Source: an uncultured Oscillospiraceae bacterium (GTDB lineage: Bacteria; Bacillota; Clostridia; Oscillospirales; Ruminococcaceae). From it: a DNA stretch of 32,732 nt. The stretch is from the NCBI GenBank assembly GCA_910584715.1, contig CAJUAN010000030.1, positions 1-32,732 of the forward strand. The letters are read 5' to 3'. A program made the translations under genes and the position numbers. Shown here piece by piece: positions 14,919 to 22,011 of this stretch; positions within the stretch are counted from its first letter, which is position 1; each line of letters opens with the position of its first letter. The notes under the pieces were generated by a model. That model did no database searches, was not told where the DNA came from, and saw only the letters and a program-made list of their open reading frames with translations.

Positions 14919-16115
14919 TCAATCGTCGTCGATAAATTCTTCGCCGTACTTCTCCGCCTGTCTGCGTCTTGCTTCGCGGATTATCATTTTCTCGTATTCC
15001 TTCTGCTTTGCTCTGGAAATCTTAACCTCGGACGTACCCTCTTCCTCATCGTCGTCGGAGACCTTTGCAGCCACCGCGCCGCTCTTGGACTTTGAGCTTC
15101 CGCTCTGACTGTTTTGACCGTTTTGACCGTTTTGGGCAGCCATCTGCTCCTCCATGATCTGCTGGTAACGCTCCATCATATTGGGACGGTTTTTCTTTTT
15201 GCGCTTCTTTTTATCCTTTTCCACCAGAGAAGCCACGTACTCGGGAGTATAAACATGGTACAGCACGATAGACTGCACAAAGCTGAACAGCGAGGACATA
15301 GTCCAGTAGAAACCGATACCCGCAGGGTACTTGAAAGCGATCCAGACGGAGAACAGGGGCATAACGTAAAGCATGATATTCATGCCGCCCATGCTGGGAG
15401 CGTCGGGATTCATCTTCTTGTTGCGTATCTGCATATAGATCGTCATTATAAGCTGGATAATACCGGACATTATAGGTATCATCAGCAGTATAACTGCAGC
15501 CGCGTTCCATACTTCGGGGTGAAGCGTGGGTATGTCGCCGAGATCGACAATACCGAAAAGCTTGTTGTTAAAGTTTACTACTTTTTCGGCAAATTCGGGA
15601 AATTGCTCCGCCATTGAGGAAAACGCAGAAGGATCCTTCTGAACTTCCTTTACTATATAGATCTCGGGACGGTGCTCAAAATAAGCGGGGACAGCCCCTC
15701 CGTCCGCGGTAAAAATGTTCCGGGTTATCTCTGTAGCAGCAGTTATAGCGTCCTTGCCCGCATGGAGAATATGGGTCAGCGGACGATACACAACGTCGAA
15801 GATACCGTACAGTATAGGGAACTGTATAAAAAGCGGAAGACAGGAAGCCATAGGGTTTATTCCCTCTTCGGAGTAGAGCTTCATCTGCTCCTCCTGAAGC
15901 TTCTGCTGGTTGTTTGCGTACTGTTTTTTCAGCTTTTCAAGCTTAGGCTGGAAAGCCGCCATCGCAGCGGAGGATTTCTGCTGCTTTACGGATAAAGGGA
16001 AAAGAATTATTTTAGTGATAAGTGTAAAAAGGATTATCGCCCACGCGTAATTATGTGTGATCTGGTACATCAACCACATGATGTACCCGAGAGGGACGCC
16101 GATTATTTCGCTCAT
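14919..16115 (-). CDS. yidC: Membrane protein insertase YidC/OxaA
   Basis: YidC inserts membrane proteins alone or with SecYEG. The 398-residue product has five predicted membrane segments in the Gram-positive layout: about 5-18 and 24-45, then after a cytoplasmic coiled hairpin (KLEKLKKQYANNQQKLQEEQMKLY) a segment at NPMASCLPLFIQFPILYGIF, then two near the C-terminal third. There is no lipoprotein signal. Lys35 (ITKIILFPL) stands where many homologues have the functional groove Arg. The loop between segments (about 115-190) is long, and the charged tail includes a Lys-rich stretch and a repeated Asn-Gly-Gln linker. It lies between yidD and khpB. Confidence 0.94.
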   Translation of the reverse strand: MSEIIGVPLGYIMWLMYQITHNYAWAIILFTLITKIILFPLSVKQQKSSAAMAAFQPKLEKLKKQYANNQQKLQEEQMKLYSEEGINPMASCLPLFIQFPILYGIFDVVYRPLTHILHAGKDAITAATEITRNIFTADGGAVPAYFEHRPEIYIVKEVQKDPSAFSSMAEQFPEFAEKVVNFNNKLFGIVDLGDIPTLHPEVWNAAAVILLMIPIMSGIIQLIMTIYMQIRNKKMNPDAPSMGGMNIMLYVMPLFSVWIAFKYPAGIGFYWTMSSLFSFVQSIVLYHVYTPEYVASLVEKDKKKRKKKNRPNMMERYQQIMEEQMAAQNGQNGQNSQSGSSKSKSGAVAAKVSDDDEEEGTSEVKISRAKQKEYEKMIIREARRRQAEKYGEEFIDDD

Positions 16116-16164
16116 TTTGACCTCCGATGATATTTACTTTACGTATAATTTTTATAATAATAAC

Positions 16165-16488
16165 TTATTGTTTATTTTTTAACAATTCAATGTTCGCCGT
16201 TTCATATGGAACCGTACCGTCCGGAGGGACAGTCCTGCCCTTTCCGTAGCGTTTGCTAAGCGTATAGAAACTAAATTTGTCGGGAACCTCGTCTACCCCG
16301 CCCAGACTCCAGGGATTGCAGCGGAGTATCCTCCAGACCACCAGAGCCGTACCTTTCAGCGCGCCGTGCTTTTCAAGAGCTTCAAGCGCGTACGCCGAGC
16401 AAGTGGGATAATATTTGCAGCAAGGCTTTTTTAACGGTGAAATTTTCTTCCGGTATAATTTTACTAAAAGTAATAATATTTTTTTCAT
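16165..16488 (-). CDS. yidD: Membrane protein insertion efficiency factor YidD
   Basis: YidD is a small membrane-associated protein thought to assist YidC-dependent insertion. The 107-residue product has the conserved core YRKKISPLKKPCCKYYPTCS followed by YALEALEKHGALKG and WRILRCNPWSLGGVDEVP, including the three invariant Cys positions. The C-terminal 30 residues are variable. It begins 13 bases after the rnpA stop, the standard rnpA-yidD-yidC arrangement. Confidence 0.95.
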   Translation of the reverse strand: MKKILLLLVKLYRKKISPLKKPCCKYYPTCSAYALEALEKHGALKGTALVVWRILRCNPWSLGGVDEVPDKFSFYTLSKRYGKGRTVPPDGTVPYETANIELLKNKQ

Positions 16489-16501
16489 TACATTTTGTAT
16501 A

Positions 16502-16885
16502 TTATTTTTTATCCCTTTCAGAAGACCTGCCGCCTTCCGATTTTTTCCCCATAGACTTGATAATTGAGGGCAGAGCCTTATTTTTCAAAAAGCTGCTTAT
16601 CTGGGTAGATTTGCAGTTCCCGCAGCCGGGACGGGCAACTATCACATAATCAAAGCCTCTCGGGAAAAGCTCCTCGTTTTCTCTGTAGGCGGCGCGGATT
16701 ATCCTCCTGCATCGGCTCCTGACGACGGCGTTTCCGACCTTTTTACCGGTCGTGATCCCAAGCCGCTTTTTTCCCCTGCCGTTTCTGCGGTAATAGACCG
16801 TAACGGCTCTTCCCGCTGAATAACCGCCTCTCTTATAGGCGTTAAGGAAATCTTTATTTTCCTTTATAATAACAGTATATTTCAT
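16502..16885 (-). CDS. rnpA: Ribonuclease P protein component
   Basis: RnpA is the protein subunit of RNase P, which with the M1-type RNA removes tRNA 5' leaders. The 127-residue product has KENKDFLNAYKRG, KRLGITTGKKVGNAVVRSR and the RNR-type signature RSRCRRIIRAAYRE, then FDYVIVARPG. The C-terminus has a Lys/Ser-rich extension. The Shine-Dalgarno is weak (AGGTA). A promoter that overlaps the rpmH terminator sits 50-80 bases upstream. Confidence 0.95.
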   Translation of the reverse strand: MKYTVIIKENKDFLNAYKRGGYSAGRAVTVYYRRNGRGKKRLGITTGKKVGNAVVRSRCRRIIRAAYRENEELFPRGFDYVIVARPGCGNCKSTQISSFLKNKALPSIIKSMGKKSEGGRSSERDKK

Positions 16886-16934
16886 ATAAAATAATACCTA
16901 AAGTATATTTTTGATAAAAGCAAAACAATAACTT

Positions 16935-16963
16935 ATTATATCAATGAAACAAAAAGACCGCAA
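16935..16963 (-). promoter_or_regulatory. Candidate rnpA promoter overlapping the rpmH terminator
   Basis: On the minus strand TTGCGG (16958-16963) and TATAAT (16935-16940) are 17 bases apart. The -35 box is part of the 3' arm of the rpmH terminator stem. Confidence 0.6.
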
Positions 16964-16991
16964 CAAAGGTTATTGTACCCCCTGCGGTCTT
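16951..16991 (-). terminator. Intrinsic terminator after rpmH
   Basis: On the minus strand GACCGCA and TGCGGTC pair around a structured loop and are followed by TTTTTG. It lies about 26 bases past the rpmH stop, so rnpA needs read-through or its own promoter. Confidence 0.8.
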
Positions 16992-17016
16992 ATCATTTTG
17001 TTTTGCTCAGACCTAA

Positions 17017-17151
17017 TCAGTGAGTAAGTCTTGCTCTGCCCTTGGCTCTTCTTCTCGCAAGAACCTTGCGGCCGTTTCTCGTAGCCATTCTTTTCATAAA
17101 GCCGTGCTCTTTTTTTCTGTGAAGCTTTTTGGGCTGATAAGTTCTTTTCAT
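17017..17151 (-). CDS. rpmH: 50S ribosomal protein L34
   Basis: L34 is the 44-residue basic protein of the large ribosomal subunit. The translation starts MKRTYQPKKLHRKKEHGFMK, has RMATRNGRKVLARRRAKGR and ends in RLTH, matching the family over its whole length. AAGGAGGAG lies 6 bases before the ATG. It is the first gene of the rpmH-rnpA block, with a strong promoter about 90 bases upstream and a terminator after it. Confidence 0.97.
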   Translation of the reverse strand: MKRTYQPKKLHRKKEHGFMKRMATRNGRKVLARRRAKGRARLTH

Positions 17152-17238
17152 TGTTTCTCCTCCTTGCTGTACGGTTTGATCAGTCGGGACGGCTTAAAAC
17201 ATCCTTAAACAAAGACACACCTGTCCCATCAAGGTTTA

Positions 17239-17268
17239 ATTATATAACACTCCTGTTATATCTGTCAA
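17239..17268 (-). promoter_or_regulatory. rpmH promoter
   Basis: On the minus strand TTGACA (17263-17268) and TATAAT (17239-17244) are separated by 18 bases. The leader to the rpmH start is about 80 bases. Both boxes are perfect. Confidence 0.85.
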
Positions 17269-17376
17269 GAGGTTTTAAAAAAAATTCACAATTGCAGAGA
17301 AATTTCCTTGATATTTCCTGAGGGCAAGCCAAATATCTGTATATTACTAAAAATTTTATACTTAAAGTATTACAAT

Positions 17377-17405
17377 TTAACAAAATATTCATTCCGTAAT
17401 ATAAT
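17377..17405 (+). promoter_or_regulatory. Promoter of the small membrane-peptide gene
   Basis: TTAACA (17377-17382) and TATAAT (17400-17405) are 17 bases apart, giving a short leader of about 37 bases. In that leader CCTCATT (17408-17414) can pair with AATGAGG (17431-17437), which partly hides the Shine-Dalgarno. Confidence 0.75.
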
Positions 17406-17448
17406 TACCTCATTGTCGGCTTCTTCCGCAAATGAGGAGGTGGAAACT

Positions 17449-17544
17449 GTGAATTACATAATTTCATTTATATTATCCGTCGCGGCGAATGTGGTGAGTA
17501 ACCTCATAAGCAAGTGGTTAAGCAGAGACAAGCACGACAATTAG
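17449..17544 (+). CDS. Candidate Fst-like type I toxin (31-residue membrane peptide)
   Basis: The peptide begins VNYIISFILSVAANVVSNL (the GTG start is read as Met) and continues with ISKWL and a charged tail SRDKHDN: one transmembrane helix, a Trp near the membrane edge, then charged residues. This is the build of Fst/Ldr-type type I toxins; identity is inferred, not established. The start is GTG 17449 with AGGAGG (17435-17440) 8 bases upstream; the frame is open further upstream to 17308, but nothing there has a ribosome-binding site or is needed. A strong promoter lies just upstream, a hairpin can cover the ribosome-binding site, a two-way terminator follows at 17552-17583, and a convergent minus-strand promoter lies beyond it. 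Confidence 0.6.
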   Translation: MNYIISFILSVAANVVSNLISKWLSRDKHDN

Positions 17545-17551
17545 CCCAAAG

Positions 17552-17583
17552 AAAAACTCCGAGGCAGCACCCTCAGGGTTTTT
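17552..17583. terminator. Bidirectional terminator of the small-peptide locus
   Basis: AAAAACTCCGAGG (17552-17564) pairs with CCTCAGGGTTTTT (17571-17583) with one mismatch and one wobble, loop of 6. T-tracts are available in both directions. It starts 7 bases after the peptide stop. Confidence 0.8.
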
Positions 17584-17631
17584 CGCTTGCGTGTCACTGT
17601 TAAACACTCAGCATCACTTATTACATTTATA

Positions 17632-17660
17632 GTATTACACCCGATTTTATTATTTGTCAA
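17632..17660 (-). promoter_or_regulatory. Candidate antisense-RNA promoter facing the small-peptide gene
   Basis: On the minus strand TTGACA (17655-17660) is perfect, and a poorer -10, TAATAC (17632-17637), lies 17 bases away. A transcript from here would run into the shared terminator and be about 70-80 bases long, overlapping the 3' end of the peptide mRNA. Confidence 0.4.
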
Positions 17661-17725
17661 GCATTTTTCCGCAGGTTAACAAAATTCGTCGTAAAACCGT
17701 AATTTACATTGCCGGCTGCCAGCTG

Positions 17726-19189
17726 TTAAATAACTTCCTTTAAAATAAGGTACGCAACCGTAGCCAGAGATTTAGCCTCCACATAGTTATAATCTACAGC
17801 AAAATCCCCGTCCTCCAAAAAACGCTTTATCTCGGAGATCCGTTCAAATCCCGCAAGAGCCTCTTTCATATCGGGAATGACAAAATAGGATTTCTGCATG
17901 ATATGTCGAATCTCCGTTCTTAAACCGTGAGGGATAGGCTCCACCGCTTCGTTTACGGGGAAATCCGCACTTTCAAGCTCCTCAATGGAACAAAGATCCT
18001 CGTTTGCAAGCGACTCTCCTATGTCCTCCGCGGCCTGTCTGCCGAAAACCAAAGCTTCCAAAAGGGAATTTGAAGCAAGACGGTTGTTTCCGTGAACACC
18101 TGTGTGAGAGCATTCTCCTACCGCGTAAAGTCCGTCGATAGAGGACATAGCACGAGTGTTAACATTTATTCCGCCCATAAGATAGTGCTGACAAGGATAA
18201 ATAGGTATCATATCCTTAGTCATGTCAATTCCCTGGCTAAGCAGATACTTATAGATCATGGGGAAACGGTTCTTTAAGAAATCGGGATCCTTGTGAGTAA
18301 TGTCAAGATAAAATTCGTCGGAATCAAGGCGGCGACCCTCTGTAACAATGGCATGGGATACAACATCGCGAGGAGCAAGCTCCAGACGCTCGTCATAATT
18401 CCCCATAAAACGTTCGCCGTCGCGGTTCTTGAGGTAAGCCCCCTCGCCGCGGACAGCTTCGGAAATAAGGAAGCATTCCCGCGTATGCTTGTTGTTGAAA
18501 GCTGTGGGGTGGAACTGTATAAGCGACAGGTTTTTGATATTCGCTCCCATTTCGTAAGCAAGGGTAATGCCGTCTCCTGTAGCTATAGCGGAATTTGTGG
18601 TGTAGTCGTACACTCTTCCTATACCGCCCGTGGCAAGAATAAATCTTCGGCTGTTGCAGGTCTTATGTACGCCGTCTGAAAGGATATCGGCGGAAAAACC
18701 TGTAGAGGTTTTTTTCATTCTGCACAGCAGGGCGTTTTCCATAACGGTAACGTTGGGAAGCTTTTTAACGGCCTCCTGGAGCTTTGTGGTTATCTCAAAG
18801 CCCGTGGAATCCTTGTGGTGGAATATCCTGCGGCGGGAATGACCGCCCTCCAAGGTGCGGTGGAGCTTTCCGTTTTCGTCGCGGTCGAAGTCCACGCCGA
18901 GGGAGATTATCTTTTCGATCTCGTTCGCGGCTTCGGTGACAAGAATTTTCAGGCTGTCGGGATTATTCTTGAAGCCTCCCGCAATGAGGGTATCGTTGGT
19001 ATGCAGACGGGTGCTGTCGTCCTCGGGCTGATAGACGGCGGCTATTCCTCCCTGAGCGAGAGCGGAATTGCAGAGGATAAGCTCCCGCTTAGTGATTATA
19101 AGCACCTTGAGGTGCTGAGGGAGATTCAGTGCGGAATAAAGACCTCCGGCTCCTGTACCTGCTATAATTACGTCGTAATTTTCGGACAT
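17726..19189 (-). CDS. nadB: L-aspartate oxidase
   Basis: NadB oxidises L-aspartate to iminoaspartate with FAD, the first step of de novo NAD synthesis (NadA and NadC normally follow; neither is in this window). The 487-residue product has the FAD fold VIIAGTGAGGLYSALNL, CNSALAQGGIAAVYQPEDD, GGHSRRRIFHHKD, LIQFHPTAF, SEAVRGEGAYLKNRDGERFM, PCQHYLMGGI and GVHGNNRLASNSLLEALVFG, as in the aspartate oxidase/fumarate reductase flavoprotein family. The start is ATG 19189 (MSENYDV) with AAGGA 7 bases upstream, preferred over the ATG at 19204, which has no ribosome-binding site. It is a lone gene between rpmH and dnaA, with its own promoter. Confidence 0.93.
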   Translation of the reverse strand: MSENYDVIIAGTGAGGLYSALNLPQHLKVLIITKRELILCNSALAQGGIAAVYQPEDDSTRLHTNDTLIAGGFKNNPDSLKILVTEAANEIEKIISLGVDFDRDENGKLHRTLEGGHSRRRIFHHKDSTGFEITTKLQEAVKKLPNVTVMENALLCRMKKTSTGFSADILSDGVHKTCNSRRFILATGGIGRVYDYTTNSAIATGDGITLAYEMGANIKNLSLIQFHPTAFNNKHTRECFLISEAVRGEGAYLKNRDGERFMGNYDERLELAPRDVVSHAIVTEGRRLDSDEFYLDITHKDPDFLKNRFPMIYKYLLSQGIDMTKDMIPIYPCQHYLMGGINVNTRAMSSIDGLYAVGECSHTGVHGNNRLASNSLLEALVFGRQAAEDIGESLANEDLCSIEELESADFPVNEAVEPIPHGLRTEIRHIMQKSYFVIPDMKEALAGFERISEIKRFLEDGDFAVDYNYVEAKSLATVAYLILKEVI

Positions 19190-19245
19190 TTTGTTTTCCT
19201 TCATTTCATAATAATTTTGAGTCTGAAAAACTTAAAAGTAAAATA

Positions 19246-19274
19246 ATTATATCATACAATTGTTAATAAATCAA
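19246..19274 (-). promoter_or_regulatory. nadB promoter
   Basis: On the minus strand TTGATT (19269-19274), 17 bases, TATAAT (19246-19251) with a TGA extension just before it. About 57 bases separate the -10 from the nadB start. Confidence 0.7.
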
Positions 19275-19314
19275 GCACTAAAAAGCACAGACTAAAAACA
19301 ACTTTTGAAAGTAA

Positions 19315-19808
19315 TAAATTATTGTTTAGCGGGGAGTCCCCGCGGGCACCTGCACTATAGGTGCAGGAAAGTCACACCCCTGCATAATTTTGCTTAGAAT
19401 CATTAGATAGCAATGCCCCCTCAAGGGGGCGGGGAGGTTTGTTGAGGTTTTAAATTATTGTTTTTCTTTGTACTTTTTTGTTTGTTTTGTCTTGATTTAT
19501 TATTCTTGGATTATAAAGTAAGTGCGTGAAGTCGGGGGTCAGGCACCAAAAAGGGAGAGGGGGGAGAAAATCGGGACTAAGGGACGCTGGGGCTCCCCCC
19601 TTTCCCTGGGAGGGGTGTCCCTCGCACCCACGCACTATCTATAAAATCCAAGAATATTATATCAAGACAAAGCAAACAAAAAGTACAACCAATAAAATCC
19701 CAACAAACTTCCCGCCCCCTTGAGGGGGTATTGCTATATAATGATTCAAACAAAATTGTGTAGGAGGGTGACTCAGGCGGCGGGGACTCCCCGCTAAACA
19801 AAAATTTA
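19315..19808. repeat. 494-bp foldback element with 29-bp terminal inverted repeats
   Basis: The two ends (19315-19343 and 19780-19808) are inverted repeats differing at one base. The inner arms also match over most of their length: for example ATAGCAAT-N-CCCCCTCAAGGG recurs inverted, as do GTTTGTTG, TTTGTCTTGAT, ATTCTTGGATT and AGTGCGTG. The centre folds through GGGAGAGGGGGGAG against CTCCCCCCTTTCCC. The whole stretch is thus one imperfect palindrome. The left arm also holds its own hairpin (CCTGCAC/GTGCAGG). No transposase and no convincing ORF. It occupies most of the 866-base gap between nadB and dnaA, which otherwise holds only their promoters and AT-rich sequence. Confidence 0.9.
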
Positions 19809-19933
19809 CCTCACCAAAAATTAATTTTCATAAATCACAAATCCTAAAAAATACACATCAGAAAAACAAACAAAAAACAACGAAAAAATCTTTAAAAGTT
19901 TACAAAATCATACCCTAAAGTATGCCAAAACCC

Positions 19934-19962
19934 TTGCAATCAATCGGGATTTATGCTATAAT
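19934..19962 (+). promoter_or_regulatory. dnaA promoter
   Basis: TTGCAA (19934-19939) and TATAAT (19957-19962) with a 17-base spacer. The leader to ATG 20056 is about 87 bases. No clear DnaA box was found around it. Confidence 0.8.
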
Positions 19963-20055
19963 AAATAGTATATTAAATTCGCTTTTTATGAACAAAAGAA
20001 AACTCAAAACGGGCTGTCCCATATGCCTGAACGCCTAAAAGGGGTAGATAAAAAT

Positions 20056-21402
20056 ATGAAATCCTTTGTGGAAGTTTTTGACAAGGTGCAGGATTACTGC
20101 ATGGAAAAAATCGAACGCGGCGAGCTTACGGACGTGGCTTACCGCCTATGGATCAAATCCCTGATCCCCGTAAAGCTGGACGGAAACGTCGCCTGCTTTT
20201 CGGTACCCTCCGAATTCCAGGCCAATATCATCACCAAAAACTATACAGCTATCCTTAAAGAAGCCCTTGCGGGAGTACTGGGCTTCGACGTGGATATAAG
20301 CATAATCACCGACGATTCCTCCGCGGAAGAGGACGACGACCCCAACAAACGCCGCATAGAGCTTGAGGAATCCTTTTCCAACGCCGAATACGACTACACC
20401 TTCAATACCTTTATAGTAGGACGCTCAAACGAGTTTGCGTACGCCGCCTGCACATCCGTGGCAAAGGAGCCGGGAAGCACCTATAATCCCCTCTTTATAC
20501 ACGGTCCTTCGGGACTGGGCAAGACCCACCTTATGACCGCTATAAGCAACGAGATAAAGCGTCTCAACCCCTCAATGAATATTATCTATGTCACTGGCGA
20601 GACCTTTACAAACGAGCTTATAGACGCTATAAAGCAGAAAAAGGACACCAGCGAGTTCCATAAAAAATACCGGGGTGCGGATATCCTGCTTCTTGACGAC
20701 GTTCAGTTCATCGCCGGCAAGGATTCCACACAGGAGGAGTTCTTCCACACTTTTAACGAGCTTCACAAGGTCGGCAAGCAGATAGTACTGACCTCCGACC
20801 GTCCGCCAAAGGATATAAAAACTCTGGAGGACCGCATCAGGACACGCTTTGAATGGGGTCTGATCGCAGATATATCCATACCGGATTTTGAAACGAGAGT
20901 AGCCATTATCCGCCGAAAAGCGGAGCTTCTCAATCTCCAGCTCCCGGACGACGTTGCGGAGTACATAGCCAACAAGCTGAAAACCAATATCAGACAGCTT
21001 GAGGGCTGTGTAAAAAAGCTGAAAGCGGGTCAGCACCTTGTGGGTACTCCACCTACAATGGCTCAGGCAAGACTTGCGGTAATGGAAATACTTTCCGAGG
21101 AAAATTCAGCTCCCATTACCTTTGACAGGATACTGAACGAGGTGGGAAGCGTTTACGGAGTCACCTCGGAAGACATAATCTCCAAGAAGCGCAGCGCCCA
21201 GATATCCATTGCCCGAAAGGTAAGCTGCTATGTACTGAAATCCGTAACGGATATGTCCTTTAAATCCATAGGAATGGAGCTTGGAGCAAGAGACCACAGC
21301 ACCATTATATACTACTGCGACGACATTGAAAAGCTTATGAAAAAGGATACCCGCGCAAGGGAAATGATCGAGGATATCATCAACAACATACGCAGCAATT
21401 AG
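20056..21402 (+). CDS. dnaA: Chromosomal replication initiator protein DnaA
   Basis: DnaA is the AAA+ initiator that binds DnaA boxes and melts oriC. The 448-residue product has an N-terminal domain I (about 1-85), a short acidic linker (EEDDDPNKRR) and the AAA+ core with YTFNTFIVGRSNEFAYAA, Walker A HGPSGLGKTHLM and Walker B ILLLDDVQFIAGK. Domain IV carries the signature GARDHSTIIYYCDDIEKL, where most homologues have GGRDHTTV. The start is ATG 20056 (MKSFVEVFDK), with AAGGGG about 10 bases upstream; an in-frame ATG at 20023 lacks a ribosome-binding site. First gene of the rightward block. Confidence 0.96.
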   Translation: MKSFVEVFDKVQDYCMEKIERGELTDVAYRLWIKSLIPVKLDGNVACFSVPSEFQANIITKNYTAILKEALAGVLGFDVDISIITDDSSAEEDDDPNKRRIELEESFSNAEYDYTFNTFIVGRSNEFAYAACTSVAKEPGSTYNPLFIHGPSGLGKTHLMTAISNEIKRLNPSMNIIYVTGETFTNELIDAIKQKKDTSEFHKKYRGADILLLDDVQFIAGKDSTQEEFFHTFNELHKVGKQIVLTSDRPPKDIKTLEDRIRTRFEWGLIADISIPDFETRVAIIRRKAELLNLQLPDDVAEYIANKLKTNIRQLEGCVKKLKAGQHLVGTPPTMAQARLAVMEILSEENSAPITFDRILNEVGSVYGVTSEDIISKKRSAQISIARKVSCYVLKSVTDMSFKSIGMELGARDHSTIIYYCDDIEKLMKKDTRAREMIEDIINNIRSN

Positions 21403-22011
21403 GCTTGAAGCTCTTTTCAACACTTTGTACAGACTTTTATAACAGCGGAGTACATTCCACGCAAAAGCTTCATTTGAAATGTAAAGCAAAAATTACAGTC
21501 AGTTGTAAAATCAGTTTTCCACAGGGTGTTGAAAACATTGTTGAAAATTGCAAACTGCCTTTTTATACCGTGTAAATCCGTTACATTACTTTTTGTATAA
21601 AGTATTTTTCAACATTTTGTTGATCCGGAAAAGTTTCAACAAAACTTTTAATATTTTTTTGACATTGCGGACAAGTATTCAACAGAGCTTCAACATGGGA
21701 AAAAATGTTTCCTCTTTTCAACAATTTTTTATCTGCGGCCACTGGGAACGGCAAAGCAAGTCCCCGCCGCATGGAGAGAAGAGTTTCAACATTTTATACA
21801 TCTCTACTGCTGCTCCTATAGTATTATTATCATATTTATATATTTACACAAAATCATTGCAAAGACAGGCGCATATTCATTCCCCAAATAGTCTGCTTTT
21901 ATAAATTAAAATTACTGTTTTGTATTTGCGAAAGCAAATAGCGAATACAAAGTATCTAACCTCTTAACTATGATATCTAACTTCTAACAGGAAAGGACTG
22001 TGCTGTACAAA
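21403..22011. other. oriC: Probable chromosomal origin oriC (dnaA-dnaN intergenic region)
   Basis: This 609-base non-coding stretch holds ten DnaA-box-like 9-mers. TTTTCAACA occurs at 21414 and, inverted, at 21527 and 21539, then forward at 21606 and 21715. TTTTCCACA is at 21515, GTTTCAACA at 21633 and 21783, TATTCAACA at 21676, and GCTTCAACA at 21687. An AT-rich stretch (about 21818-21862) follows the last box and would suit a DNA unwinding element. A small cruciform (TTTGTA/TACAAA outer, TTTGC/GCAAA inner, 21919-21951) and repeated TATCTAAC lie just before dnaN. Confidence 0.85.

Noticed and set aside
5323..17233. The 14-mer CTTGATGGGACAGG at 5323-5336, with its reverse complement at 17220-17233.
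   Set aside because: Several 14-mer matches are expected by chance in a window this size, and the flanks do not match.
17308..17448. A longer 78-residue reading of the small membrane peptide starting at 17308.
   Set aside because: That start lies upstream of the mapped-looking promoter at 17377-17405, so it would not be on the transcript. GTG 17449 has the AGGAGG site.
19526..19801. Short open frames within the foldback element (about 60-75 codons on either strand).
   Set aside because: They come from the inverted-repeat sequence, have no ribosome-binding site, and are Pro/Ser-rich with no domain.
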